A DNA stretch of 64,000 bases, taken from the NCBI GenBank assembly GCA_021108275.1, contig JAIORD010000057.1:56112-120111 (forward strand), read 5' to 3'. How positions within the stretch are numbered: position 1 is the stretch's first letter; every line of letters starts with the position of its first letter. The position numbers were made by a program, and so were the translations under genes. Source of the stretch: Methanococcoides sp. Its GTDB lineage: Archaea; Halobacteriota; Methanosarcinia; Methanosarcinales; Methanosarcinaceae. Below the pieces are notes generated by a model. The model worked only from the letters and a program-made list of their open reading frames with translations, was not told the DNA's origin and made no database searches. This document shows positions 8,911 through 18,058 of the stretch, one piece after another.

Positions 8911-9810
8911 ATGATGGAAAATTCTCTCTCAATAACAGTGGATGTGGAAGATTGGTATCATATTCCCTCGGTTAGCGGTTCTACGTTTTCGGTCTACAAA
9001 GATGTGGATGATTTCTTCGAAAACTGGACCGAACGCTATGATTACTTGTCCGAGCCAACAAAAAGAGTACTGGATCTGTTCGATGAGTATAACATCAAAG
9101 CAACTTTCTTTGTAGTTGCTGATGTTGTTGATAATTACCCCGGTCTGGTGGAATCCATTGCAGAACGCGGCCATGAAATTGCATGTCATGGTCTACATCA
9201 TGCATGCAAGATCGATCCCAAGACCAAAGAGCCTCTAATGTCAGTAGAAGAATTTGAAAAGAACACCCTTGAAGCCAAAAGGATCCTGGAGAAGGCATCC
9301 GGTCAAGAGGTAATAGGTTACAGAGCACCAAATGCCCTCATAGGCGGCTGGATGTTAGATTCTCTCGAAAAGCTTGGCTTCAAATATGATTCTTCAGTCT
9401 GTGTAAATTCAATTTACAATAAGACCGATTCCACTCTGGAAGGCGTTTCAACGTATCCATATCATAGTGAAAGTGGCTCACTGAACACAGGACCAAAAAG
9501 AAATATTGTCGAACATCCTTGGGCATACTACGATGTTGCTGGGTTTAAAGTACCAACCTCAGGTGGTCCAATGCTCCGTTTCCTCGGAGCTCATATGATG
9601 TTAAAAGGTCTCAAACAGAGCTTGAAGCGAGGAAACACAGTGTTCTATTTCCATCCTATTGATATTTCGTATGAAAAATTCCCTCAGATTGGTAAAGGTA
9701 GACCAATGTATTGGGCTATTAAGGGGAATGTTGTTGAGAATCGGATCAAATACATTATGAAGAAGTTAAAAAATGTTACGTTCGACTGTCTTAATGAAAA
9801 TTATAGTTGA
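8911..9810 (+). CDS. Polysaccharide deacetylase (NodB family, DUF3473-associated type)
   Basis: A 299-residue carbohydrate esterase family 4 protein that removes N- or O-acetyl groups from a glycan. NodB motif 1 is TVDVEDWYH (catalytic base and metal Asp), motif 2 is CHGLHH (metal His pair), and motif 3 is GYRAPN. The C-terminal FYFHPIDIS segment gives the late catalytic His. The layout resembles deacetylases from exopolysaccharide and exosortase loci. No signal peptide is seen, so it would act on a cytoplasmic or membrane-face intermediate. It precedes the thiolase gene by 15 bases and is part of the glycan operon. Confidence 0.92.
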   Translation: MMENSLSITVDVEDWYHIPSVSGSTFSVYKDVDDFFENWTERYDYLSEPTKRVLDLFDEYNIKATFFVVADVVDNYPGLVESIAERGHEIACHGLHHACKIDPKTKEPLMSVEEFEKNTLEAKRILEKASGQEVIGYRAPNALIGGWMLDSLEKLGFKYDSSVCVNSIYNKTDSTLEGVSTYPYHSESGSLNTGPKRNIVEHPWAYYDVAGFKVPTSGGPMLRFLGAHMMLKGLKQSLKRGNTVFYFHPIDISYEKFPQIGKGRPMYWAIKGNVVENRIKYIMKKLKNVTFDCLNENYS

Positions 9811-9825
9811 TATATGAGGTTTAAT

Positions 9826-10956
9826 ATGTACATAACAGGAATCGGAAGAACTAAATTTGGAGTTTTATCAAAATCATTGATAGAGCTTGCATACGAGGCT
9901 ATGTATAATGCTATCAATGATGGTCCTATAGACATTACTGATATTGATGCTATATATGTTTCCAACTTTTTAGGCGGTCCTCTTAATGGCCAGTTGCATC
10001 TTAATTCGGCTATTGCATCTTTACTTCCAGATATGAACATTCCCATAATAAGGATTGAGACTGCCTGTGCTTCAAGCAGTGTCGCTTTGAATCAGGCAAT
10101 TCAAAGTCTTAGTCAGTTCTCAAATGTAATGGTGGTCGGTGTGGAGAAGATGACCGACTCCAAATATATGAATCCTACTGATGCTATTGCTATGGCAGCA
10201 GATAATATTCTCGATTATCAGAATGGATTGATCTTTCCTGCATCATATGCATTGATAGCTCAACAATATATGCTTAAATATGGAATTGGACACGATGTTC
10301 TTGAACAAGTATCTTATCTAAATCATAAAAACTCAAACCTGAATCCATTGGCACATTTTTCATATAAGGACGTAAGTATGGAAATGATAAGGCAATCTCC
10401 AATTGTTGCATCTCCTATTAATCTATTTGATTGCAGTCCTATTTCTGATGGTGCGGCTGCAGCTATTATCTCTAAAGACAGGTGCTCTGATAGGGATATC
10501 GAGATACTGAGTTCTCATGTATCCACTGACTCTATTTCTATTAGCCAAAGAAAGGATTTGACCTCGTTCAATGCAACAAAGACGGCTGTTAAAAAAGCGT
10601 ATGCTGAAGCAGGTATAAATCCAGATGATCTTGATATTGTAGAGGTTCATGATTGTTTCACGATAAGTGAGCTAATAGCGTTGGAAGATCTGGGACTGTG
10701 TGAGCCTGGCAGGTCATGTGATATGATCGAAAATGGTGATATTAGCATTGATGGCAGAATTCCTGTCAACACTGATGGAGGGTTGAAGGCTAACGGCCAT
10801 CCTATCGGTGCTACAGGTCTGGCCCAGATATTTGAAGTTGTAACTCAGCTTAGGGGTGAAGCTGGCAAAAGGCAGATCTCGGATCATGAGGTTGGATTGG
10901 CTCAAAACATTGGTGGTATCGGCGGAACTGCAGGAATAACAATAATGAGAGGATAA
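9826..10956 (+). CDS. SCP2-type thiolase in the glycan operon
   Basis: A 376-residue thiolase. The ATG at 9826 is preferred to the one at 9814 because GAGGT lies five bases upstream. The nucleophile is Cys81 in IETACASSS; VEVHDCFTISE and NGHPIGATGLAQ supply the remaining active-site loops, and the end reads NIGGIGGTAGI, as in SCP2-like archaeal thiolases. The family condenses two acyl-CoAs, usually two acetyl-CoA to acetoacetyl-CoA, and in archaea normally works in a complex with a DUF35 zinc-ribbon protein and HMG-CoA synthase. Here the next gene, three bases on, supplies the DUF35-like part fused to a 3-hydroxyacyl-CoA dehydrogenase, and no HMG-CoA synthase is present. Role inferred: making a 3-oxoacyl-CoA for glycan acylation. 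Confidence 0.9.
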   Translation: MYITGIGRTKFGVLSKSLIELAYEAMYNAINDGPIDITDIDAIYVSNFLGGPLNGQLHLNSAIASLLPDMNIPIIRIETACASSSVALNQAIQSLSQFSNVMVVGVEKMTDSKYMNPTDAIAMAADNILDYQNGLIFPASYALIAQQYMLKYGIGHDVLEQVSYLNHKNSNLNPLAHFSYKDVSMEMIRQSPIVASPINLFDCSPISDGAAAAIISKDRCSDRDIEILSSHVSTDSISISQRKDLTSFNATKTAVKKAYAEAGINPDDLDIVEVHDCFTISELIALEDLGLCEPGRSCDMIENGDISIDGRIPVNTDGGLKANGHPIGATGLAQIFEVVTQLRGEAGKRQISDHEVGLAQNIGGIGGTAGITIMRG

Positions 10957-10959
10957 AAT

Positions 10960-12054
10960 ATGCACTATCATTGTAAAGAATGTGAAAAGTCCTGGAGTTA
11001 CCCTCTGGAAAATTGTATATTTTGTGGCAACGAACTGACGGTTTCAGATCCATCTGACTATAAGGTTATAGGGTGTACCGAAGTAAATGTACCTTCAATT
11101 GCTTCTGAATCAGTTCCTTATTATGTTTATCTGCTTGAAGATGAGAACAGTAATAGACTTATTCAGAAATCATCAAGGAAATACGAGATGGGGGATCTCT
11201 TTGAGTTAAATGATATAAGTTTCAGTCAGCTCAAGATCGGTATAATCGGCAGTGGGTTGTTGGGTTCTCAGCTCGCTGAATATGTTTTGCAGCATGGATA
11301 TTTAACAATACTAAAGACCCGTTCCGATGAGAACCGATCTCAGGCCTCTAATAAAATCAAAAAGCATATTTCAAAGAAACTTTCTGACAAAGAGGTTGAA
11401 AAATATCTAACCAATCTAGAAGTCACGACCGATTACTCTGATCTTTATGATTGTGATATTGTCATTGAAGCGGTATCTGAGGATATTAGAATAAAAAAAG
11501 AGGTTTTAGCTCAATTGTCTTCTGTTTGTAAAGAAGATGCCATTATCGCAACAAATACTTCTTCAATTTCCATCGATCTTCTTGCGGATGTGAGTCTAAG
11601 GCCAGATCGTTTCATTGGTATGCATTTCTTTAATCCTGTTCAAAAAATGGATCTCGTTGAAGTTATCATTGGAAAGCAAACTTCTATTGAAACTCAAGAC
11701 AAGATCGTTCAATTCTCAATGGACCTGAACAAAAAACCGGTAATCGTAAAGAACTGTCCGGGTTTTGTCGTTAACAGATATCTTTTACCTCAGATAAATG
11801 AAGCAGTAAAGATGCTTGAAGAAGGGGTCGCTACAAAAGAAGACATAGATTCTGCAATAAAGCTTGGTCTTAATCATCCTATGGGTCCATTTGAACTTGC
11901 AGATCTTATTGGACTCGATGTTTGTCTGTCCATTTTGGAAGTTATGTCTGAAGGTTTCAACGATGACAAATTCATTCCATCAAAACTGCTGATCGAAAAA
12001 GTCAATGAAGGAAACCTTGGTTTCAAAACAGGAGAAGGGTTCCATAAATATTGA
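10960..12054 (+). CDS. Fusion of DUF35-like zinc ribbon/OB domain with 3-hydroxyacyl-CoA dehydrogenase
   Basis: A 364-residue fusion. Residues 1-85 form a rubredoxin-like zinc ribbon (C5, C8, C19, C22) followed by an OB-fold-like segment, as in DUF35 proteins that bridge thiolase to partner enzymes. Residues 92-364 are a complete HBD-type 3-hydroxyacyl-CoA dehydrogenase: nucleotide motif GIIGSGLLGSQ, ATNTSSISID, the catalytic-His motif GMHFFNPVQKMDLVE, CPGFVVNR and LNHPMGPFELADLIGLD. It would reduce a 3-oxoacyl-CoA to a 3-hydroxyacyl-CoA with NAD(P)H. Methanogens lack beta-oxidation, so this enzyme is out of place except as a biosynthetic step. The fusion implies channelling from the adjacent thiolase. 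Domain calls are firm; the pathway role is inferred. Confidence 0.9.
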   Translation: MHYHCKECEKSWSYPLENCIFCGNELTVSDPSDYKVIGCTEVNVPSIASESVPYYVYLLEDENSNRLIQKSSRKYEMGDLFELNDISFSQLKIGIIGSGLLGSQLAEYVLQHGYLTILKTRSDENRSQASNKIKKHISKKLSDKEVEKYLTNLEVTTDYSDLYDCDIVIEAVSEDIRIKKEVLAQLSSVCKEDAIIATNTSSISIDLLADVSLRPDRFIGMHFFNPVQKMDLVEVIIGKQTSIETQDKIVQFSMDLNKKPVIVKNCPGFVVNRYLLPQINEAVKMLEEGVATKEDIDSAIKLGLNHPMGPFELADLIGLDVCLSILEVMSEGFNDDKFIPSKLLIEKVNEGNLGFKTGEGFHKY

Positions 12055-12063
12055 GGTATTTTC

Positions 12064-12582
12064 ATGATATCTGAAAGAGACAAAGTATCCTATGATGAAG
12101 TTGTTGATTATTATAAAAGCAATAAGATATCATTTGGAATAAGATTCCTCAAGAATTGGTTCCTTGAAAGGCTTGCATCAAGTTTCCCACTACCTTCATG
12201 GCGTGTAAATCTGCACCGAATGAGGGGAGTCAACATCGGAAAGAACGTCTATATCGGCTATGAAGTGGTCTTTGACCGCATTCACCCAGAACTCATTACA
12301 ATAGACGATTATGCCGAGATTGGAGATCGATGTATCATTTCAGCCCATTCAAGAGGAACTTTCCCTCTTCGTAACAAATACCCTCGCAGCGAAGCTCCTG
12401 TTAATATCGGGAAAGGTGTCTGGATGGCACCCGGTTGTATCGTCATTCAGGGCGTTGACATCGGGGATAATTCAGTTATAGGCACAGGTGCAGTAGTGAA
12501 TAAGGATATTCCTGCTAATAGTTTGGCTGTTGGAGTGCCTGCAAAGGTAATTAAGAAGCTAGATTCGGAGGTTGATATTTAA
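12064..12582 (+). CDS. Hexapeptide-repeat acyltransferase (left-handed beta-helix)
   Basis: A 172-residue acyl-CoA-dependent O- or N-acyltransferase of the maltose/nodulation acetyltransferase type. After an N-terminal helical part (1-55), imperfect hexapeptide repeats run from VNIGKNVYIGY to VGVPAKVIKKL; ISAHSRGT carries the likely catalytic His. It follows the dehydrogenase fusion by nine bases and its TAA overlaps the next ATG (TAATG). It is the obvious candidate to transfer the acyl group made by the preceding two genes onto an amino or hydroxyl sugar. A clear paralogue lies at 35090-35611. Confidence 0.9.
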   Translation: MISERDKVSYDEVVDYYKSNKISFGIRFLKNWFLERLASSFPLPSWRVNLHRMRGVNIGKNVYIGYEVVFDRIHPELITIDDYAEIGDRCIISAHSRGTFPLRNKYPRSEAPVNIGKGVWMAPGCIVIQGVDIGDNSVIGTGAVVNKDIPANSLAVGVPAKVIKKLDSEVDI

Positions 12583-13601
12583 TGAGGGTTATTATAGACA
12601 TTTCTCATCCTGCTCATGTACATTTTTTTAAGAATTTCGTATGGGCAATGGAAAAAAGAGGCCATGAAATCATTATTACTGCAGGTGACAAGGAAGTAAC
12701 ACTAAAATTGCTTGAAAATTATGGTTTAAAATATAGGTTTACTTGTAAAAGGACAACCGGGTACAAGTTAATTCTCGAAGTTGTAAAACGAGATTTACAA
12801 ATGTTGAAATTTGTGAGGGAGTACAAGCCTGATATTGTTATGGGTATTGCCAGTACGATTGCGGCTCATGTTTCAAGTGTTACGAATGTGAAATCTATCG
12901 TATTTACAGATACGGAGCACACTAAATTGGCAGATATGATCACTTATCCATTTTCGGATTCAATTGTAACTCCATCTTCTTATAATAAAGACCTTGGTAA
13001 AAAGCAGATTCGTTATGATGGCTATCATGAACTCGCATACCTTCATCCTAACTACTTCAAACCAAACCCAGAAGTTCTCAGTGAAATTGGACTCCAAGAA
13101 GGAGATCCATTCACTGTTCTGAGATTTGTTTCTTGGGGTGCTTGCCATGATATTGGTCATCATGGTATAGAGAACAAGATTGAATTTGTAAAAGAACTCG
13201 AAAAATATGGTCGTGTTCTGATAACTTCTGAATCAGATCTTGGCCCTGAATTTGAAAAGTATAAGATAAAAGTATCTCCTGAGAAGTTGCATGATCTGTT
13301 GCATTATGCTACTCTACATGTGGGGGATGGCGGTACAACTGCAGTCGAAAGTGCTGTTTTGGGTACTCCCTCAATATATATATCTTCACTTGCAGGCACG
13401 ATGGGAAATTTTATTGAATTGGAAGAAAAGTATGGCCTCATGCTAAGCTACAAAGATTCAAAAGATGCTCTTGAAAAAGCAATTGAATTAGCTAAAAATC
13501 CAAATACTAATGATGAGTGGAATGAGAAGCGAAATCAATTATTAAAAGATAAAATAGATGTCACTTCTTTCATGGTGGAGTTTGTTAGTAAATATTGTTA
13601 A
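12582..13601 (+). CDS. DUF354 protein (GT-B-like / UDP-GlcNAc 2-epimerase-like)
   Basis: A 339-residue member of DUF354, a family with the fold of UDP-GlcNAc 2-epimerase and GT-B glycosyltransferases, common in archaeal and bacterial surface-glycan loci. The hallmark start is IDISHPAHVHFFKNFV; a second Rossmann-like half has GDGGTTAVESAVLGTP, the nucleotide-sugar binding loop. The gene overlaps the acyltransferase stop by one base, so it is translationally coupled. Whether it is a transferase or an epimerase cannot be told from sequence. Confidence 0.85.
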   Translation: MRVIIDISHPAHVHFFKNFVWAMEKRGHEIIITAGDKEVTLKLLENYGLKYRFTCKRTTGYKLILEVVKRDLQMLKFVREYKPDIVMGIASTIAAHVSSVTNVKSIVFTDTEHTKLADMITYPFSDSIVTPSSYNKDLGKKQIRYDGYHELAYLHPNYFKPNPEVLSEIGLQEGDPFTVLRFVSWGACHDIGHHGIENKIEFVKELEKYGRVLITSESDLGPEFEKYKIKVSPEKLHDLLHYATLHVGDGGTTAVESAVLGTPSIYISSLAGTMGNFIELEEKYGLMLSYKDSKDALEKAIELAKNPNTNDEWNEKRNQLLKDKIDVTSFMVEFVSKYC

Positions 13602-13634
13602 ATACTGAAATAGATTTAGGCTTGGTGATAATGT

Positions 13635-14684
13635 TTGCTAGATATGTACAATATTCTAAAGAGTAATTCTGAAATATGGGGGCAATTCTCTAAAAAAGAG
13701 GAATATTCGCCAAAGCAGTTAGATTCTCATGAACGATTCAACTATTCTTATAGTATGCATAAAGATGTATCAAATCCAAATGTTTCAAAATATTTAATTC
13801 AAAATGGTTTTCAAGTAGAATATCCTAATAATAGAAAATTTGCTGTTTGTTTAACTCATGACATTGATGATATCTATCCACCATTAACACATACGTTATT
13901 ATCTTCCTTCTATTGTTTTAAACAATTAAATCTCAAGGAGCTAAAAAAACAAGTATCTTGGAAGATAACAGGTAGAACTAACTCTCCTTATATTAATTTC
14001 AGAAAAATAATGGAGTTGGAAGCTAAATACGATGCTAAGTCATCATTTTATTTTATTGCTTCAGAAAACGATCCAAGAAGATTTCGCTATAATATTGAAG
14101 ACATTGAAAATGAATTAAAATTTATTGTAGACAATGGATGGGAAGTAGGTTTGCATGGTGGCTATTATTCATATAATAATCTCGATGAGATTCTAAGTGA
14201 AAAAAGAAGATTGGAGTCTGTTTTAGGTAAGAATATAATAGGTTTTAGGAACCATTATCTCAGATTCAAAACTCCTGATTCATGGAAAATACTATCAAAA
14301 GCTGGTTTTAAGTATGACACTACTTTTGGATATAGCGATATGGTTGGATTTCGTAATGGTATGTGTCATCCATTTAAGCCTTATGATTTGAACGAAAATA
14401 AAGAAATTGATATTTTGGAGATTCCTTTAGCCGTAATGGATGTTGCTTTGTTTGATGTTGCTGATTCTGTTGAAGATGCATGGAACTATGCTAAAAAGCT
14501 CATTGATATTGTTGAGGAAAATAATGGCATAATAACTATTTTGTGGCATAACAATGTATTTGATAATCCATTTAGGTCGAGTTGGTCTCTTCTTTATGAA
14601 AAAATCTTAAAATATTGTTATGAAAAAAATGCTTGGATGACAAATGGGGCTGAAATTTGGAATTGGTGGAATGATGGATATTAA
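13635..14684 (+). CDS. Second polysaccharide deacetylase-like protein (NodB fold)
   Basis: A 349-residue NodB-fold protein. Motif 1 is LTHDIDD, motif 2 is GLHGGYYS, motif 3 is GFRNHYLRF, and ILWHNNVFD gives the late His. This arrangement (THDIDD, one His instead of HxxxH) is that of the divergent deacetylases found in capsule loci. The TTG at 13635 sits five bases after GGTGAT; an in-frame ATG is at 13644. From here to 21.4 kb base composition is visibly more AT-rich than in the flanking genes, suggesting separate acquisition. Confidence 0.85.
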   Translation: MLDMYNILKSNSEIWGQFSKKEEYSPKQLDSHERFNYSYSMHKDVSNPNVSKYLIQNGFQVEYPNNRKFAVCLTHDIDDIYPPLTHTLLSSFYCFKQLNLKELKKQVSWKITGRTNSPYINFRKIMELEAKYDAKSSFYFIASENDPRRFRYNIEDIENELKFIVDNGWEVGLHGGYYSYNNLDEILSEKRRLESVLGKNIIGFRNHYLRFKTPDSWKILSKAGFKYDTTFGYSDMVGFRNGMCHPFKPYDLNENKEIDILEIPLAVMDVALFDVADSVEDAWNYAKKLIDIVEENNGIITILWHNNVFDNPFRSSWSLLYEKILKYCYEKNAWMTNGAEIWNWWNDGY

Positions 14685-15675
14685 ATTACTTGATACTAAT
14701 AATTTATTTGAATATGATGCCTTAGTAGATGTTTCTAACGAAGGGACAATATTTCACAAGACTTGGTGGTTAGACATATTTTGCAATACAGATACTAATA
14801 ATTTTAATGTTGTATATTGCGGTGCATTTGAAGGCGGTTCTTTAGTTGCAGCGATGCCTATTCCAATTCATCACAAATTTGGATTTAAATTTGTATATTT
14901 ACCCAAGTTAACACCTTATCTAGGATCCATTTTTATTAGTAAAAGCAATATTAAATTAGATCAAAAAATATCTTGGAATAAAAAAATAAATATTGGGTTT
15001 GCTAAAATTTTAAAAGAATCTGGGTTATGTTTGCACTATTCTTTTGGTCATAATAAGGTTGATTTACAGCCCTTTAAATGGTCTAAATTTATTACTGGAA
15101 TTCATTACACTTATGTTTTAACATTAGATGATTTAGATAAAGTCTGGATGAATTTCAGTCGAAAAAGAAGGAATGATATTAACAAATCATGTAAACAAAA
15201 TTACAATATTAAGCTTGGAGACCTTGATAAGTTTATTGAATTAAATAATTGTACTATGGAAAGACAAAATCATCAAATTCTAAATCCAAAATTATGGGGA
15301 AATATTTTTCGTACATGTAATGAAAAAAAATGTGGTCAAATATTCACAGCATATTTAAATGATAGAGCGGTTGCAACATTATTTTTGGTATGGGATACTA
15401 AAAGAAGTTATTATATTGGTGGTGGAATTGCTGAAAACATAGGCAATGATCGTGGTGTAATGTCGTTATTAATTTGGGAATCCATTAAATATACAAAAGA
15501 AGTATTAAATTTAAATGAATTTGATTTTGAAGGGTCGGATATAAAAAGTATAGAGTCATATTTCCGAAAATTTGGTGGGAATTTGAATCCAATATATTTT
15601 ATTAACGATGATTCGTTTGGTAAATTTCTAGCCCTGAATTTATATTCTGTTTTTTCGAAATTAGCAAAAAGGTGA
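14674..15675 (+). CDS. FemAB/GNAT-like acyl or aminoacyl transferase
   Basis: A protein of about 333 residues resembling the FemAB-like (Acetyltransf_6) branch of the GNAT superfamily, which puts amino acids or acyl groups on cell-wall or glycan precursors. Characteristic segments are GTIFHKTWWLDIF near the N-terminus, SRKRRNDINKSCK in the middle, and YYIGGGIAEN followed by LLIWESIKY. ATG 14674 is chosen because GGTGG lies four bases upstream; the reading overlaps the previous gene by 11 bases. Substrate unknown. It may add an aminoacyl decoration to the glycan. Confidence 0.75.
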   Translation: MDIKLLDTNNLFEYDALVDVSNEGTIFHKTWWLDIFCNTDTNNFNVVYCGAFEGGSLVAAMPIPIHHKFGFKFVYLPKLTPYLGSIFISKSNIKLDQKISWNKKINIGFAKILKESGLCLHYSFGHNKVDLQPFKWSKFITGIHYTYVLTLDDLDKVWMNFSRKRRNDINKSCKQNYNIKLGDLDKFIELNNCTMERQNHQILNPKLWGNIFRTCNEKKCGQIFTAYLNDRAVATLFLVWDTKRSYYIGGGIAENIGNDRGVMSLLIWESIKYTKEVLNLNEFDFEGSDIKSIESYFRKFGGNLNPIYFINDDSFGKFLALNLYSVFSKLAKR

Positions 15676-15679
15676 TTTT

Positions 15680-16831
15680 GTGACTAAAGTGTGCATGGTT
15701 TCTATAAAACATTCATCATTCGATGATCGACTTTATTACAAGGAGTCTAGGAGTTTACTTAAAAATGGATATGAAGTCCATATTATAAGTGCATTGTCAA
15801 GTATTACAGAGAAGGATAATGTTCAAGCAAGTGATTATTTCAATTTAAAGCGAGAATACGTTTCTGAGATTACAAAAAATACAATCTTTAATCGAATTCT
15901 GGCATTACCTTTATTGTTTATAAAATCGTTACAAGCTAAAGCAGATGTTTATCATTGTCACGAACCTGAAACTTTTTTTGTTATACTATTAATTAAATTA
16001 ATTACGGGAAAGAAAATTATCTATGATGTTTATGAATCATATCCTGATGTAGTATCCATGTCAAATGGATTCTACAAATTAATTTTGATGACTATCTTAC
16101 ATTTAGAACCTTTATTGTGCAGATTTGCAGATGGGATTATTACTGCGGATAGTGATATTGCTAAAAGATATGAAAAATTTAATAGGCCAATTTGTACGCT
16201 ATATAATTATCCCTGCATGGATTTATTCAATGAATCAATCCCGGAAGATAAATTGGACTCTACGGAGAATGTACTTATCTATGTGGGCGGATTATCTGAA
16301 GAAAGGGGCATTCTTGATTTATTAAAAACGATTAATCTGATTTATAAGAAAGATATTCCGATTAAATTATTACTAGTTGGACGATTCAGTAATCGCAATT
16401 TTGAAAAAAAGTGTATTGAATATGTAAAATCAAATGGAATCAGTGATGTTGTTTCATTTGTAGGATTAATTTCTCATACTCGCATAGCAGAATATATATA
16501 TTGCTCTGATTTTGGAGTAGTACTACTTCACTTGATTCCGAAATTTCATAAAAATATACCTACAAAACAATTTGAGTATATGGCATGTGGAAAACCAGTG
16601 ATTGGAAGTGATCTACCACCAATTAGTAAATACATAAATGACGCTCAATGTGGAATTCTAGTTAATCCTAATAATACTACTCAAATTTCAGATGCTATTA
16701 TTTTTTTGATTGAACATCCCGAGGAAGCAAAGAAAATGGGGATGAATGGAATGAAAGCAGTTCATGATAAATATAATTGGGAGAAGCAAGGGCACAAATT
16801 AATTTTGTTTTATCATTCTATTTTAAATTGA
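15680..16831 (+). CDS. Family 4 glycosyltransferase
   Basis: A 383-residue GT-B glycosyltransferase of family GT4. The N-terminal domain starts VCMVSIKHSSFDDRLYYKE and has the VYHCHEPET loop. The C-terminal nucleotide-sugar domain has YVGGLSEERGILDLL and FEYMACGKPVIGSDLPP, the second holding the nucleotide-binding Glu region. It starts at GTG 15680, with a GGTGAT site overlapping the previous stop. It is part of the AT-rich glycan operon and probably acts at the cytoplasmic membrane face. Confidence 0.9.
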   Translation: MTKVCMVSIKHSSFDDRLYYKESRSLLKNGYEVHIISALSSITEKDNVQASDYFNLKREYVSEITKNTIFNRILALPLLFIKSLQAKADVYHCHEPETFFVILLIKLITGKKIIYDVYESYPDVVSMSNGFYKLILMTILHLEPLLCRFADGIITADSDIAKRYEKFNRPICTLYNYPCMDLFNESIPEDKLDSTENVLIYVGGLSEERGILDLLKTINLIYKKDIPIKLLLVGRFSNRNFEKKCIEYVKSNGISDVVSFVGLISHTRIAEYIYCSDFGVVLLHLIPKFHKNIPTKQFEYMACGKPVIGSDLPPISKYINDAQCGILVNPNNTTQISDAIIFLIEHPEEAKKMGMNGMKAVHDKYNWEKQGHKLILFYHSILN

Positions 16832-16840
16832 GGAATAATC

Positions 16841-18058
16841 ATGCTGAAACATAATAATAACAATGACAATTTGAAAATATTTGTAGTTGATAGAATAGAA
16901 CCACCTCAAGATGGAACAATATTTCTAAACCCTCTTTGGGAAATTTTAAAAGAACTTTCTGGTATGGGATGTGATATTCATACTATTAGTTCTAAAAACG
17001 ATTCCTGGCAAAATGTCCACTTTCATAGAATGCGCTTGTCCAACAAATGGCCAATTTTCTTACAAGGTATTGCATATATTTATTCGATATTTGGAGCCAT
17101 ATTAATCGCTAAAAAAAATAAATTCGATCTTGTATATTTTAGAAGTGTCCATGGGAGGCCTATAGCCTTATTATTGAAGTACGTTTTAAATCTAAATTAT
17201 GTATGTGAAATTCATGGGGTTGAATTTTTTGAAAATGAATATTCTGCAGAAAATACAAACTCTTTCAAAAAAATATTTTTAAAAGTGAAAGCATATTCTC
17301 AAATATTCTCTGCAAAAAATGCGGATGGTATTCGAGCTGTTACTGATGAATTAAAACAGTATTTGATTGCTCAGGGAATAGATGGATCTAAAATTGATGT
17401 TATTGAAAATGGTGTAAATACTAATGTATTTAGGCCATTTGAAACATCTACTGATGTTGTGAATTACAAATATAAAAAGGGCATTAAAGAAAGTTCCAAT
17501 GTAATTGTTTGGGAAGGATATTGCTATCCTTGGCAAGGGGTTGAATTTTTGATAAAGGCATCATCTTTGATTTTAGAAAGATTTCCTAATACTGTGTTTC
17601 TGATAGTAGGCGATGGTGAAATGTTATCTTCTTGGAAAAAACTTGTACACGATTTAAATTTGGAAAGTGAATTTGTTTTTACTGCTTCAGTACCTTATGA
17701 TGAAGTATGCTCTTACATTAATATTGCTGATGTGTGTGTTTGTCCTGAGATTAATGATGAAAGAAATGATGTCACTGGTGGTTCCTCTCTTAAATTATTT
17801 GAATATTTGGCTTGCAACAAGCCAGTTGTAATTGGAAATCTAAAAGGTAACATGAAAATAGTTTCTCAGTCTGGGACAGGATTAATAGTTGATGCACAAA
17901 ATACTGTTGAGTTATCTGATGCTATTGTAAAATTACTTGGTGATAAAAACAATTCAGTTGAAATGGGTATTAGGGGAAGAGATTTTATTTTGAAAAAATA
18001 TAGCTGGTCAAAGTTATCTCAAGATGTTTTTTACTTATGTAAAAGGTGTGTGAATTAA
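16841..18058 (+). CDS. Family 4 glycosyltransferase
   Basis: A 405-residue GT-B enzyme. Recognisable elements are EIHGVEFFEN in the first domain, then VIENGVNTNVF, VWEGYCYPWQGVEFLIKA, IVGDGEM and LKLFEYLACNKPVVIGNLKG in the nucleotide-sugar domain. It is nine bases downstream of another GT4, so two successive sugar additions are likely. Its TAA overlaps the ATG of the PIG-L gene by one base. Confidence 0.9.
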   Translation: MLKHNNNNDNLKIFVVDRIEPPQDGTIFLNPLWEILKELSGMGCDIHTISSKNDSWQNVHFHRMRLSNKWPIFLQGIAYIYSIFGAILIAKKNKFDLVYFRSVHGRPIALLLKYVLNLNYVCEIHGVEFFENEYSAENTNSFKKIFLKVKAYSQIFSAKNADGIRAVTDELKQYLIAQGIDGSKIDVIENGVNTNVFRPFETSTDVVNYKYKKGIKESSNVIVWEGYCYPWQGVEFLIKASSLILERFPNTVFLIVGDGEMLSSWKKLVHDLNLESEFVFTASVPYDEVCSYINIADVCVCPEINDERNDVTGGSSLKLFEYLACNKPVVIGNLKGNMKIVSQSGTGLIVDAQNTVELSDAIVKLLGDKNNSVEMGIRGRDFILKKYSWSKLSQDVFYLCKRCVN

